A stretch of DNA of 60,262 bases. It comes from Chlamydomonas sphaeroides (Eukaryota; Chlorophyta; Chlorophyceae; Chlamydomonadales; Chlamydomonadaceae). Location of the stretch: positions 45,402 through 105,663 of the forward strand of contig BDDC01000124.1 of assembly GCA_001662425.1 (NCBI GenBank), in the 5' to 3' direction. Under the pieces are notes generated by a model. It searched no databases, was not told where the DNA came from, and saw only the letters and a program-made list of their open reading frames with translations. The translations under genes and the position numbers were made by a program. How positions within the stretch are numbered: position 1 is the stretch's first letter; the number at the start of each line of letters is the position of its first letter. This document shows, one piece after another, positions 1-11,230 of the stretch.

Positions 1-254
1 GATTGCCGCGTCCGCTGGATTGCGCGCGCCGTGCATGCCAAAGCTCGGCACTCAAACAGAAGCATCACCTGCGCTCGCACGCCCACACACCACCGCTGGT
101 TTCAGCGACCTTGTTCAAAGCCTGCCTGAAAGACAGCCTGGTCAACTCCACTGTTCGGCAATCCCAATGCACCCCGCGACCCGTGACTAAATATCTAGAC
201 TTACTGTAGGGCCGCCGCTAGCTGCAGCCGTCGCTGCCGCGGCGCATCGCGAGG
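1..254. other. 5' flank of the myosin gene
   Basis: I see no coding feature here that I can support. The stretch up to about 200 is less GC-rich than the coding sequence that follows and probably holds the promoter and 5' UTR of the myosin. No TATA box or other specific site could be identified with confidence. Confidence 0.4.
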
Positions 255-3200
255 ATGGCATCGGAGGGCGTGGTGTGGGTTCGCCACGAGCCGTCGGGCG
301 GCTGGGCGCGCGCTTCCGTCGTGTCCAAGGATGGAGAGCGGCTGCGTGTGCGGCGAGAGGAGGACGCCGTCGAGCTGGATGTCGACGAGGCCTTCCCGCA
401 CAACAAGGAGCAAGTCGAGGTGATGCCTCGGACGCACGGCAAACTACAGGCGAAGCATTTTGGGGCACTACGGGCGGGCGTGTAGGTGGTTGGCAGCTGC
501 GCCCGCAAACGCTGCTCGCGCGACGATTGCCGAGGCAAACTGCAGCCTCCCTCCGCAGACGGGCCTGAGTCGTGCCCGTTGGCAGCAATGTGATTTCATT
601 CATGAGCGCGGTCCTGGGCTTGCTCGCTCGGCGTTAACATCGGCAGCACATCCCCTCCGATTCCAACCTTGTCGCAGGACATGACCGCCCTCGCCTTCCT
701 ACACGAGCCGGGCGTGTTGTGGAACCTGCAGGTGCGCATGCTCACCGCCACTGGCTGTCTTCACGTGTCGTGCACGTCGCCCTCGACAAGCCCCGACCCC
801 ACACGTCCGGCCGAAAGCTCCAGCGCAGGCCTTTCGAGAACCAGTGGCACATGCCCTACCCACCCCCTGCTTGAGTGCAACAATACTGCCGGCGGGTGCC
901 ATACCTCCCGACCCACATCATCCCTTTCCCTCGCCTCCCCTCGGCCGGTTTTTCCCCCTTCTGTCCACCCCGTTCAACGCCCCTGCCCCTCACCGCCTCT
1001 CCTCGCCCTCGCCCTCCTGCAACCCACGCTTCCCAACTTCCCCAGGCCCGCTATGCCGCCACCGACATCTACACCTATACCGGCAGCATCCTCATCGCCG
1101 TCAACCCCTTCCGCCCCTTACCGCACCTGTACGGCACGCCCGTGATCGATCGTTACGCCGCTCGCGCCGCCGCGGGCGGCGGCCCCTCTAGCTCCTCCTC
1201 CAGCTCCAGTGGCGGCGGCGGCGGGCCGCTGTGCCCGCACGTGTACGCCACGGCCTGCTCGGCGTACCACGCCATGATGCGGGACGGCGCGGGGCAGGCC
1301 ATCCTGGTGCGCGGATGGGGTGGCTCGGGCACTGGGGATGCCATGGAGGCCGCCCGCTGACAGGGCCGTGTGGGGGGCCCTCGCCATCCTGACGCATCAG
1401 AAGGCGCAAGCGAGGAGGCGTTGCTGACGTGGGGACTCGAGCACCGCCTCAATGCTGCCGCCCCCGCCCCGCAGGTCACGGGCGAGAGCGGCGCGGGAAA
1501 GACGGAGACCGCCAAGCTCATCATGGCGGCGCTGACGCACTTGGGGGCCACACGGGGGCAGGGAGGGGGAGCGGCGGCGGCGGCGGCAGGTGGCCAGGGG
1601 CAGGAGGCGGCGCCCGGCATGTCGGGCGTGGAGCAGAAGGTGGGGCATGCGGGCGGAGCTGCGGGCTTGGGGGAGGCCGCTTGCGCTGCGCCGTGGCCCT
1701 GCCCGGCGCGCGGACCGCACCTTCCCCCCTTTTACAGTCCCCCTGCGGCTGCGCTCGGACCCCTGCCCCTGCCCGCTCCCGCGCGCCCAGATCCTCGAGT
1801 CCAACCCGCTGCTGGAGGCGTTTGGCAACGCCAAGACGCTGCGTAACGCCAACAGCAGCCGCTTCGGCAAGTACGTGGAGCTGTTCTTCGACCCCGCCAC
1901 GGGCGCCGTCACGGGCGCGGCGGTGCGGACGTACCTGCTGGAGCGCAGCCGCGTGGTGGCGGTGGGCGACCCGGAGCGCAGCTTCCATATCTTCTACCAG
2001 GTGAGGGTATGGGCGGGCGGGCGGGCCGGGTGCGGCGTCAGCCGGAGGGGCAGGAGGCGGCTGAAGCCTAGGCCGCGCTGGGCTGGGTCCGGTTGTTGGG
2101 TGGGCTTGGTGCGGCCCCCAGGGCGCGCGCGGCTCCTACTGGCGGCCACCAGCGACGGCCCTCCTGCGGTCACCGCGCCTCGGCCTCTCCCGTGTCGCCC
2201 CGCTCACACGCTCCTCCCGCCCTCGGCCGCCCCCCCCTGACCGCACGCAGCTGGTGGACGGCGCCTCGCCGGCGGAGCGCTCCGCCTGGCGGCTGCCGCC
2301 CACCGCCTCGGGGTTCGCCTACCTGGCACGGTCTTCCTGCAGCCAGCTGCCGGGCGTCAGCAACGCGGAGGAGTACCATGTGCGAGGGGCCGGGGGCGGG
2401 GCCGGCTGGGGGCTGGGGCGCTTGCAGCAGCCCGTGGGGCGCCACGGGGCGGGCCGAGCAGGGGAAACGGCCAGCGAGCTGGCGGCGGCCACGCGTGACG
2501 ACAAGCCGTTGCTCCTGCGACCTTCCTGCCCCTAAACCTTTCCTGTCCCCTCCCCCGCAGCACACGCGCCGCGCCATGTCCGCCATCGGCCTTAGCCCTG
2601 AGCAGCAGCGGGCGGTGCTGGGCCTGGTGGCGGCGGTGCTGCACCTGGGCAACCTGGCCTTCGTGGACGCAGGGGGCGGCGGAGGCGAGGGCCACGAGGG
2701 CGCAGCGCTGGCGCCGGGGCGCGCCACGGCGGAGGGCCTGGCGGCGGCGGCGGCGCTGCTGGGGTGCGGCGAGGCGGCGCTGCTGGAGGCGCTGACAACC
2801 CGGCAGATCGCCACGCCCGAGGGTGAGGCGCCTCCGGGGCGGGGCACGAGGGCAAGGTTGGGTCTGGGCTTGGGTGAGGCCGTACGGCGGGATGGTCCTT
2901 GGAACGCCACTGACATCCCCCACCTCCTTCCCTCACCCTCGCCGTCCGTCCCTTGCACTTCCCCGTAGGCCCCATCACCACGCCGCTGTCGTCCCAGGCC
3001 GCCGCCGACAGCCGCGACTCGCTGGCCAAGACGCTGTACGCGCGGCTGTTCGATTGGCTGGTGGCGGCCGTGAACGCGGCCGTGGACGAGGCGCACAACG
3101 GAGGTGCGGCCGCGGGAGGGGCGGCGGCAGGGGCAGCGAGCCGGCAGCATCTGTCCATCGGGCTGCTGGACATTTACGGCTTTGAGAGCTTCGAGGTGCG

Positions 3201-6200
3201 AGCGGGGCTGAGGGAGGGAAGGGCAGGGGGATGGGGCTGGCTGCAGGGGAAGTGAGGAGGGCACGTCGCCGCGCGTGCGGCCGCGCCCAGCATGTATCCG
3301 CCGGCTCCCCGGCTCCCCTGTCCTCCCACGCCCTGCCCACCCCCGCCGGCCCCTGCAGGTGAACGACCTGGAGCAGCTGTGCATCAACCTGACCAACGAG
3401 AAGCTGCAGCAGCACTTCAACACGCACGTGTTCAAGTGGGAGCAGGTGAGGCGGAGACGGGCATCGGGGCTGTGGGGCCGCAGCGCCAGAGGGAAAGGGA
3501 GCGAGGGCGTTGCGTGGCGGAGTACTTCAAGGGGCCGAGGCGCGTGGGCTGTGGCGCAGCAGGGGGCAGGGAGGGCAGCGCACTGGCCACACGCTCACTC
3601 ACCCTCTCCCGCACCGCACCTGCTCAGGCCGAGTACGAGGCCGAGGGCGTGGACTGGTCGTACATCTCGTTTCGCGACAACGCCGATGTGCTGGAGCTGC
3701 TGGAGGGGCGCTGCGGCGTCATGGACCTCATTGATGAGAGCTGCAGGTTCCCCAAGGTGGGGGCGGCGGCAGGGGCAAGGGGAAGGGAGAGGGGCAAGGG
3801 CAGGGGCACGGATGAAAGGGTAAGAGGTTCTGCGGGAAGGCAGCCTGCGCCCTGCGGATGGTAGCCGCAGCTGCTGCGGAGACGTGAGGTTGGCTGATAG
3901 ACGAGCGCGCGCGCGGCGGGCAGTGGTGCCCAGCCCTGGCAATGCGGCGGCCCCGCCCGACCCACATTATCACCGCGGCCGCCTCCTTTCCCATGTTCCT
4001 ATCCCCCACCGCTGCAGGCGACCGCCGAGGACCTGGCGCATAAGATCGGCTCCTGCCCCGCCATCGCCAACAGCTCCCGCTTCACCCGTCTCAAGCGCCC
4101 CGCCACCGCATTCGCGATCGACCACTACGCGGGTAAGCCGCCGCACCCCACCGTCCGCTCCCTGCTCCCGCCCTGCGCGCTCCGCCCATCGGCTCCGCTT
4201 CCTCCCGCTGCCCATACCGCCCTGCTCACTCCGCCTTGTTCCCTCCTTCCCCTTCCTCCTCCAAACCCTCGGCCTCTCCTCACCCGACCCAACCCCCTGC
4301 CTCTCCTCACCTCACCCCACCCCACCTCACCCCACCCCTGCCAGGCTCCGTGACCTACAGCGCGCGTAACTTCATTGACAAGAACCGCGACTACGTGGTC
4401 GCCGAGCACACGCAGCTCATGCGCGCCTCCTCGCAGCCCCTGCTCGCCGAGCTCTTCGCGCCCGAGCAGCCAGCCGGCACCAGCGGCAGCGGCGCCGCCG
4501 GCAGCGGCAACGGCAACCCCAGCGGCGCCGCCGGCGGCCGCGGCGCGGCGCAGAGCCAGTTCCAGTTCCGCTCCGTGTCGGCGCTGTGCCGGCGGCAGCT
4601 GGGCGAGCTGATGGCCTCCCTGGCGCCGCTGGCGCCGCACTACGTGCGCTGCGTCAAGCCCAACCCGGGCGGCACCGCGGCGGCGGGCTTCAACCCCGCC
4701 TACAGCCTAGCGCAACTGCGTTGCGGCGGCGTGATGGAGGCGGTGCGCATCGCCTGCGCGGGCTTCGCCTACAGGTGGGGCAGGACAGGAGCAGGGAGGG
4801 CAGGGAGCAGCGACAGGAGGCCGGCCCTTGAATGCCCTTTGGCCGTTCCTAACACCGCCGCCATCCTCGCCTCTCAATCCCGGCCCCACTTCACGTCCGC
4901 CCGCGCAGGCGCCCCTACGCGGCCTTCCTGGAGCACTTCTGGCAGCTGTGCCCCGGCCCTGTGCTGGAGCTGCGCCGCAAGGCAGCCGCCGCCTCGCCCC
5001 CCTCCGCCTCCCCCGCCCCCTCGCTGGCCTCGCTGCCCATCTCCGAGCTGCGGCCCGCGGCGCAGGCGGTGCTGGCGGCCGCCGCGGCCGCCTCGGGCTG
5101 CTCGCCCTCGGCCCTCGGCCACCTAGGCCACACCAAGGTCTTTCTGCGCTCCTCTGCCGCCACCGCCCTGGAGCGGCTGCGCCTGGAGGTGGCGGGCGCC
5201 GCGGCGGCGCTCATCCAGGCGCACTACCGGCGGCTGCAGGTGCGCGGCTGGCGCTGAGGGAGGGGTGCGTCGGGCGGTCGTGACCCAGGCAGGGGAGGAG
5301 GTTGGGAGGCTCTGGTTGCCGGTCTGTCGGCAAATCGCTGGATGGCATCCTCCCTCAACTCCCTCTGACCTGGTCCCTGCCTGCTCCCCCCGTCCGCTCG
5401 CCCCCAGGTTCAGCGCTGGTACACGGTGGTGCGCTGGGCGGTGGTCACCATCCAGGTCAGTGCACAGGGGCGGATGTGGGCGCGACCATGTGTGTGTGGG
5501 GGGGCCTTCATCGGAGGGAGTGCCGCAGTAGCTCCGCCACACCTCGTGACGGCTCGCGGCGGCCGCACACCCCCCCCCCCACCGCTCGGCACCCCTCCCT
5601 ACGCTGCTCCCTTCAGGCGCACACCCGCGGCCTGCTGGCCCGGCGGCTGGCGGAGCGGCTGCGGCGCGAGGCGGCCGCGACCACCCTGCAGCGCGCCTGG
5701 CGGGGCGCCCGCGACCGGCTGCGCTTCCTGCGCCTGCGGCAAGCGGCGGTGGCGATCCAGGCCGTGTGGCGCGGCGTGGTGCTGCGGCGGAACATCGAGG
5801 TGGGCGGTGGCCTAATGGGGGGGCGCATGGGGCGCGGCGCCGTGCGCAGCGAGCCGGGGTCCCCTCCAGGGAGTTTGGACACGACAAGCAACTCACGCGA
5901 TGACGGTCTCGCCTCACCGCCACCCACGCTTCTCGCCCGCCTCGTGTCCCACTGCAGGAGATCCGCCGCGAGCGCGCCGCGCTCATCTTCCAGACGGCCT
6001 GGCGGCGCACGGTGGTGCGGCGAGAGTACTGCGGCGTGCTGCGCTACTGGCGGGCGGCGGTGGCCATCCAGGCGGCGTGGAAGGGCCACATGGCGCGTCA
6101 GCTGTACCTCCAGGTGCGCGGAGGAGGGAGGGAAGGGAGGGAGGATGGGAAACGGGACCGGACCACGGGGTGTGGCGAACTGGGATGGCCGGGGACACAG

Positions 6201-7780
6201 TCACGTGCGACCGCTAACCTCGGACTGCCCGGTCCTGCCCCGCCATGCGTCCTGGCTCCAGGTGCTGCCGCTGCACCGGGCCGCACTAGCCTGCCAGCGC
6301 GTGTGGCGGCGCCACCGCGACGGCAGCGTGCTGGCGGAGCGGCTGCGGTCGGCGCTGCTGCGCTACTGGCTGCTCAGCAAGGTGGCGGTGGTGGTGCAGG
6401 CGGCGTGGCGCGGCAAGGTGTGCAGCGGGCACGGCTGGCCTGGGCGGCCGGCTGGTGACGGTGATCGGGGCATATGTCCCTGGGGCCGAGGGAGGCTGTT
6501 GGCGCAGGGCATCGCAAGTGGCGCTGGTTTGTTTGATGCCTCTTGCCGGCCCCACGGCAGCGCCTCTTTCCCACCTGCCATCCTTGCAATCCTCACCACA
6601 GGTGGCGCGAGCACACTGCCGCAAGCTGAGGCTGCAGCAGCGGCGCGCTAAGCTGCTCGCCGCCTTCGGGGGAGCGGCCGCGGCGGCGCCCTTCGGCAAC
6701 GGCAGCGCGGGGCAGCGGCCCTCGCCCGACACGGGGCGGCGTCAGGTGGGTGCGGCCGTACGCCGGAGCAGCAGGCACGCACAAGTTAGGAGCCACGCAT
6801 GGGAGCACGGCGGCGCAGCAGCCTGCTGCGCCTCGCCCGCACCGCCGCCTGCCATGACATGCCACCCTGGCCACATGCTGGGCTGGCGCGCAGGACGCCT
6901 ACGCGCGCACGCCCGTGCTGGCGCCCCGGCCGCGCGGGCTGTACGGCAGCGCGACCAAGGGCGCGGCCGGTGGCGGCCACTCGGCCGACTCGACGCCCGC
7001 TGCGCGCTGCGACGACGTGGCGCGGTTGCCGGACCGTGACAGCCGCATGCGGGCGCGTCTGGCGGACCTCAGCGGCTTCAAAGTGGGTTTGTGGGGTCGG
7101 GGTTTGGGCCGCGCGAGCTGGTCTGTTCGTGTTAGGTAGAACAACGTGTGTGCCCTGCGAGGGGCTTTCCGGACACGGACAGAGGGACGGCTGCCTGCCC
7201 CAATCCCGGGCTGACTCGAGCACCTCTCCGCACCTGTCCCGCTCCTCTCCCCCCGCAGGTGACGTCGCTGCTCGAGTACTGGGAGCAGCACGCGCTGCCA
7301 GGTGACGCCGCCCCCGCCGGCGCGGCAGCCTCGTCCTCGCAGCAGCAGCAACCCTGGCAGCAGCGCCGCGCCACCAGCAGCCGGCCCGGCACCGCCGACG
7401 CCGCCGGCCGCCGGCCCGCGCCGCGCGGCTTTGGGCCCGGCGGCGGCGGCACTAGCTGCGGCAGCCCCAGCGCCGCCCCCAGCTACGCCACCACGGGCGA
7501 CGGCGCCTCGCTGCCGCCCTCGCCGCCCGACACTGACCTGCGGGCGCTGGCGGCGCGGCGGTCGTCGCTGCCGCCGGGGCTGGACGGGGCCGGGCACGCG
7601 GGCGGCAGCGGCTGCGACGTGCTAGTGGTGGGCGGCGGCGGCGAGGAGGCCGGCGAGCTGAGCTGCGAGCCGTCGTATGGGCAGCTGCTGGGCGGCGGGG
7701 AGGGCGGGCGGGGCGAGGAGGAGCACGAGGCGGCGCTGGGGGCGGCGGCGCGGGCGCAGCCGCTGGGGGTGCGGGCGTAG
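255..7780 (+). CDS. Unconventional myosin heavy chain, 20 exons, eight IQ-like motifs
   Basis: An actin-based motor ATPase. Exons in continuous phase: 255-419, 678-731, 1046-1306, 1475-1639, 1791-2000, 2251-2379, 2561-2822, 2969-3195, 3359-3445, 3628-3756, 4018-4132, 4345-4774, 4909-5239, 5408-5455, 5617-5799, 5958-6113, 6262-6417, 6602-6745, 6894-7082, 7259-7780 (1320 aa). It opens with a short SH3-like region (MASEGVVWVRHE). Motor motifs seen: GESGAGKT P-loop (about 163-170), switch I NANSSRFGKY (234-243), switch II DIYGFESFE (483-491), the actin-binding strand HYVRCVKPN, and the converter LGHTKVFLR. The lever (about 846-1045) has eight IQ-like motifs, for example AIQAVWRGVVLRR and VVQAAWRGK. 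The last 270 residues are low-complexity; I see no coiled coil and no DIL/globular tail, so plant class XI is unlikely and class VIII or a divergent algal class is more plausible. The start is the first ATG in frame with the SH3-like segment. Motor identity is certain; the class is not. Confidence 0.95.
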
Positions 7781-8665
7781 GCTGTCGAGTACCGTGGGAG
7801 GCGGGCGGGGATGGGGTGGGGCATGGGGGCGCTGCGTGCATTCATTCTAGGGCACTTGAGCTAGGGGGTACCTTATAGGAGAGCTGCCGCATTGTGCACT
7901 ACAACGGATGAGGTTACGCGGGGGGTGCCGGCGCATTGATGTTCGTATGCGGACGGTCGTTGACGGCTTCTTGCGAGGACGATGGGCATGCGAAAGGTTC
8001 GGACGCCGCGAGGCAGCAGCTGCTGTAGAATAATGCGTAGCGGATGGAAGGCGTGAGCCGCCGGGCTCGAGCCTGCGCCTGTCGCGCTGTAGCCAGCGCC
8101 GGGCTCTAGGCGGCCGCTTGGCCTAGATGTACGGTAGATTGAGGGAATTGACTGACTTCGAGGCCCCGCCTGGTAACGGTACCGCCGACTTGGTTGGCGA
8201 TGGGCGGTGGCAGCGAGACCTCGGCGGCCGCAGAGCTGCAGCTGCAGCAGGAGGCGGCCTGTCTCTGCAGGCTGTGTAAGCGTTGCTTTGTTATCCAGCA
8301 CAGGAGGAACTCCCGACCCGGCGATGCTGAGGAGCCGATGATCGGCTCGTTGGGGGCTGCGCCCTCGCCCGTTACCATTCAGCACCATTGTGGCATCAGC
8401 GTCCGCGCAAGCGTCCCAGCCCTCACTGGCACTTGAGACATGCAAGACGCAAAAGAGCAACAGAACAAGCGAGCCAGCAATGCAGAACCCGCAACCGTCC
8501 TGACGCAGGCCAACCCAATTCGCCAACTAGGCGGCCGCGCCCATTCACAAAGCACACCTTCCCCTCCCCGGGACTCTCCCAGCCACCCAACAGGACTTCG
8601 TGGCTGCCGTCCCTGGCACCAACCCGGACTTCCGCCTCCCCCGCCAACGCCGCCTCAAGGCCCGC
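7781..8665. other. Convergent intergenic region, myosin 3' UTR side
   Basis: The myosin (+) and the F-box/ankyrin gene (-) converge here. No coding signal was recognised. A TGTAA motif, the usual chlamydomonadalean polyadenylation signal, lies at 8275-8279, about 495 nt after the myosin stop. Confidence 0.4.
8275..8279 (+). promoter_or_regulatory. Candidate polyadenylation signal TGTAA (myosin)
   Basis: This is the first TGTAA I found on the + strand after the myosin stop codon. Its distance fits the long 3' UTRs of Chlamydomonas-type genes. It is a five-base motif and the assignment is tentative. Confidence 0.35.
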
Positions 8666-10651
8666 TCATCGCCCCAGCCACTCCGCCACACCCCGCGGCA
8701 GCACACGGCCGCAGCGGCCCGCCCCCGCCACGGCCTGCAGCCAGGCTGCGGGGCAGCCCAGCTCCGCCAGCAGCTGCAGCACCGGCGGAGGCGGGCAGGG
8801 GCAGATGGCGGCCTCGCCTGGCACTCCCCAGGGGCAGCCCAGCCGTCTTAGAGCGCGGATCGTGTGCAGGTCGCCCGTTCTCATGGCCAACCGGTACAGC
8901 TCGCCGCTCGCCTGCGACGGAAGCAGCGTAACCAGTGACTGCCGGAGAACAGGCCCTCGTGGGACATGCCCGCTACCCGTCCACCCACGGCACCTGGCTG
9001 CCCACGTCACACGTCACGCGCAGCCCGTGTCGTGACACCGACGCTCATGACCGCCCACCTGCCCCCAGGGCGCGCCGCGCTCCATCACCAGCCACTCCAG
9101 CGCCTCCTCGCAGCCGGCTGCAACAGCCGCGCAAACGCTCTCCTCGCCCCAGAGTGCGACGGCGCCGGCAGCCGGCTGGGCGGCATTCGGGTCCGCGTCC
9201 CTGGTACCGACGGCGGCAGCGCCGGTCTTCGCGCCAGTCGCCGACGCCACAGCAGCGCCGAGCTCGTCCACCCGGCCCGCCGCCGCCAGCAGCACCTGCT
9301 CCGCTCGCTGCAGCAGCGCACGGTCGCCGTGGGTCGCCAGGTGCTCGGCCGCCTTCCTCCGCTCCGCAGCGCTTGCGGCCGCCGTCCAGGCTGCCAGCAG
9401 CGGCGACTCCGCCACCCAGGCCGCCACCGCGAGGTGCCCTGCACCGGCTGTCCGGGCCGTGTAGCCCCGGCGCCGGCAGCTCTCCGCCAGCAACGTCGCA
9501 GCGCAGGGCGGGGCCGCTCGCTCGCCGCGGCGCTGCAGTGCCCACTGGAGCACCGCTGGCTGCCCACACCTGGCCGCGGTGTGGCACAACAGGTCGGCGG
9601 GCACCGGTGACTCATGACTGCAGGTGCGGCCGAGCAACGCCTCCAGCAGGCCCGTGTTGCCCGCCTCCACCGCACCCATCACTGCGGCGCTGACGAAGTC
9701 GGCCCCGGTCCCCTGGCCGCCGGCCCGCGGGCCATAGCCCCGCTCAACCAGCCTGGTGAGCCGCGACGCGGCGCCCGCCCCGCAGCGCCTGGCGACCCGC
9801 GCAAAGGCCGCAGGGCCGACTGTGGCGGGCGGGCAGTGCAGCTCGGCCTCGAGCCAGGCGGTCTTGGCCGCCCAGTCGGGCGTGGCGCTGGCGGCGGCGG
9901 CCTCGAGCACCCAGGCCGCGGCGGAGGGCGGTTCACGGCCAAACGTGGGCACGCGCCAGGCGCCGACGGCGGCCAGGTCGATGCGGTGCGCGGCCACCAG
10001 GCGGCGCAGGGAGGGCAGGTCGCAGCCCTCCGCGGCGCCCTCCAGCAGGCGCTGCTGCATGTGCTGGTCGAGCGTCAGGGCTGCGGCTCCGTCATCGGGA
10101 CGCAGCCGCAGCAGCCAGTCTGCCAGCTCTACATGGCCGCCGGACAGGGCGGAAGCGGCGGCCAGGATGCCGCCCTCAAGGCCTGCCTCGGACACCAGCC
10201 AGTGGCACACGTGATGGTGGCCGGCCCGGGCTGCGGCTGTTAGCGCGTCAGGACTGGCGGCCGCGCCAGCGGCTGCGAGCCAGCGGCAGGCCTCTAGCTG
10301 GCCGGCGCCAGCAGCCGCCTCCATAGCACCGCAGAGCTGCAGCGCGCAGCCGGCAACGTTGGCCGCCAGCGCCAGGTTGCGTTGCACACCCGACGCGGCG
10401 GTCAGGCCGACCAGGCGGCGCCGCTTCCACATTTGGAGTGGTTCGAGAGCGCCGGGAGCACCCCATGTTGCTATGAAGGCGTGTTGGGGCACTGGCTGCG
10501 ACAGGCGGATTGTAACGATGCCAGGCCAACGCGCTGCAAACTCGCGGGACACCTGGCGCCAGGTCGCCGCGTGCTCGTTGTGCTCCGACATCTCGGCAAT
10601 GCTGAGAAGCAGCTCTCTGGGCAGGCGCGCCCATATCGCCGGGCAGAGCAT
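8666..10651 (-). CDS. F-box-like and ankyrin-like repeat protein
   Basis: Two exons, 10651-9059 and 8911-8666, both phase 0 with a 147-bp intron (612 aa). The N-terminus carries an F-box-like segment (LPRELLLSIAEMSEHNEHAA, then WRQVSREFAARWPG). The rest is made of Ala/Leu-rich helical repeats resembling degenerate ankyrin repeats, such as AAARAGHHHVCHWLVSEAG, AAGAGQLEACRWLAAAGAA and VEAGNTGLLEALLGR; exon 2 adds AMRTGDLHTIRALRRLGCPWG. F-box proteins recruit substrates to SCF ubiquitin ligases, and the repeats would be the substrate-binding part; that role is inferred. The frame is open 20 codons further 5', but without an ATG, so I chose the ATG at 10651, just ahead of the F-box. Genes of this architecture form large families in volvocine algae. 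Confidence 0.75.
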
Positions 10652-11230
10652 CGCGGTGGCGCTGAGGACAGGCACTTGTGTTCCAAGCGAGCCTGCTGGT
10701 AGCGGTAACACTATGCACCGAAGTTAAAGCAAAAGGGCGTGTGCGTCTATGTCTAGCGAGGGGTGGCCGCCAACATCCGTACAGGTGGCGGGACGAGGGC
10801 CGTTGGCGGGAACTCACGGAACATTGGCTCGTAGTGGCTGGCTACAGCAGCGCCCCGAACTAGTGCTGCATGTACCTCAGCTCTGAGCCGGGAGACTGTT
10901 CGCTGCCGCATCTTCTTTGCACCGTGCGGAGTCCCTCGTGCATCGCTTCTTGGTCGATTACATCCGCAGGGCATTCGCCCATGCCAACCGAACCCACTGC
11001 GACCAACACCCCGCCTGCGCCCTGCCGCGTTAGGCAGCTTCACCATTGCCGCAATACGGAGTCCTGCTCCTGGTTGCCTGTAGCCACGCCATTTCAGTAC
11101 TTGCAGCAGCCCCGGACACCTGCACCAGCCCAGTCGCTTTATAAGCATACCGTCCAACACGTACACCGCCACTCACGGCACACAACTGAGACCGCAACAG
11201 CGCTCCTGTGCGCGCTACGCCGCCAGCACC
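10652..11230. other. Spacer between two minus-strand genes
   Basis: It contains the 3' UTR of eIF3a and the promoter of the F-box/ankyrin gene. On the minus strand a TGTAA lies at 10962-10958, about 270 nt after the eIF3a stop, and is a plausible polyadenylation signal. No gene was recognised. Confidence 0.4.
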
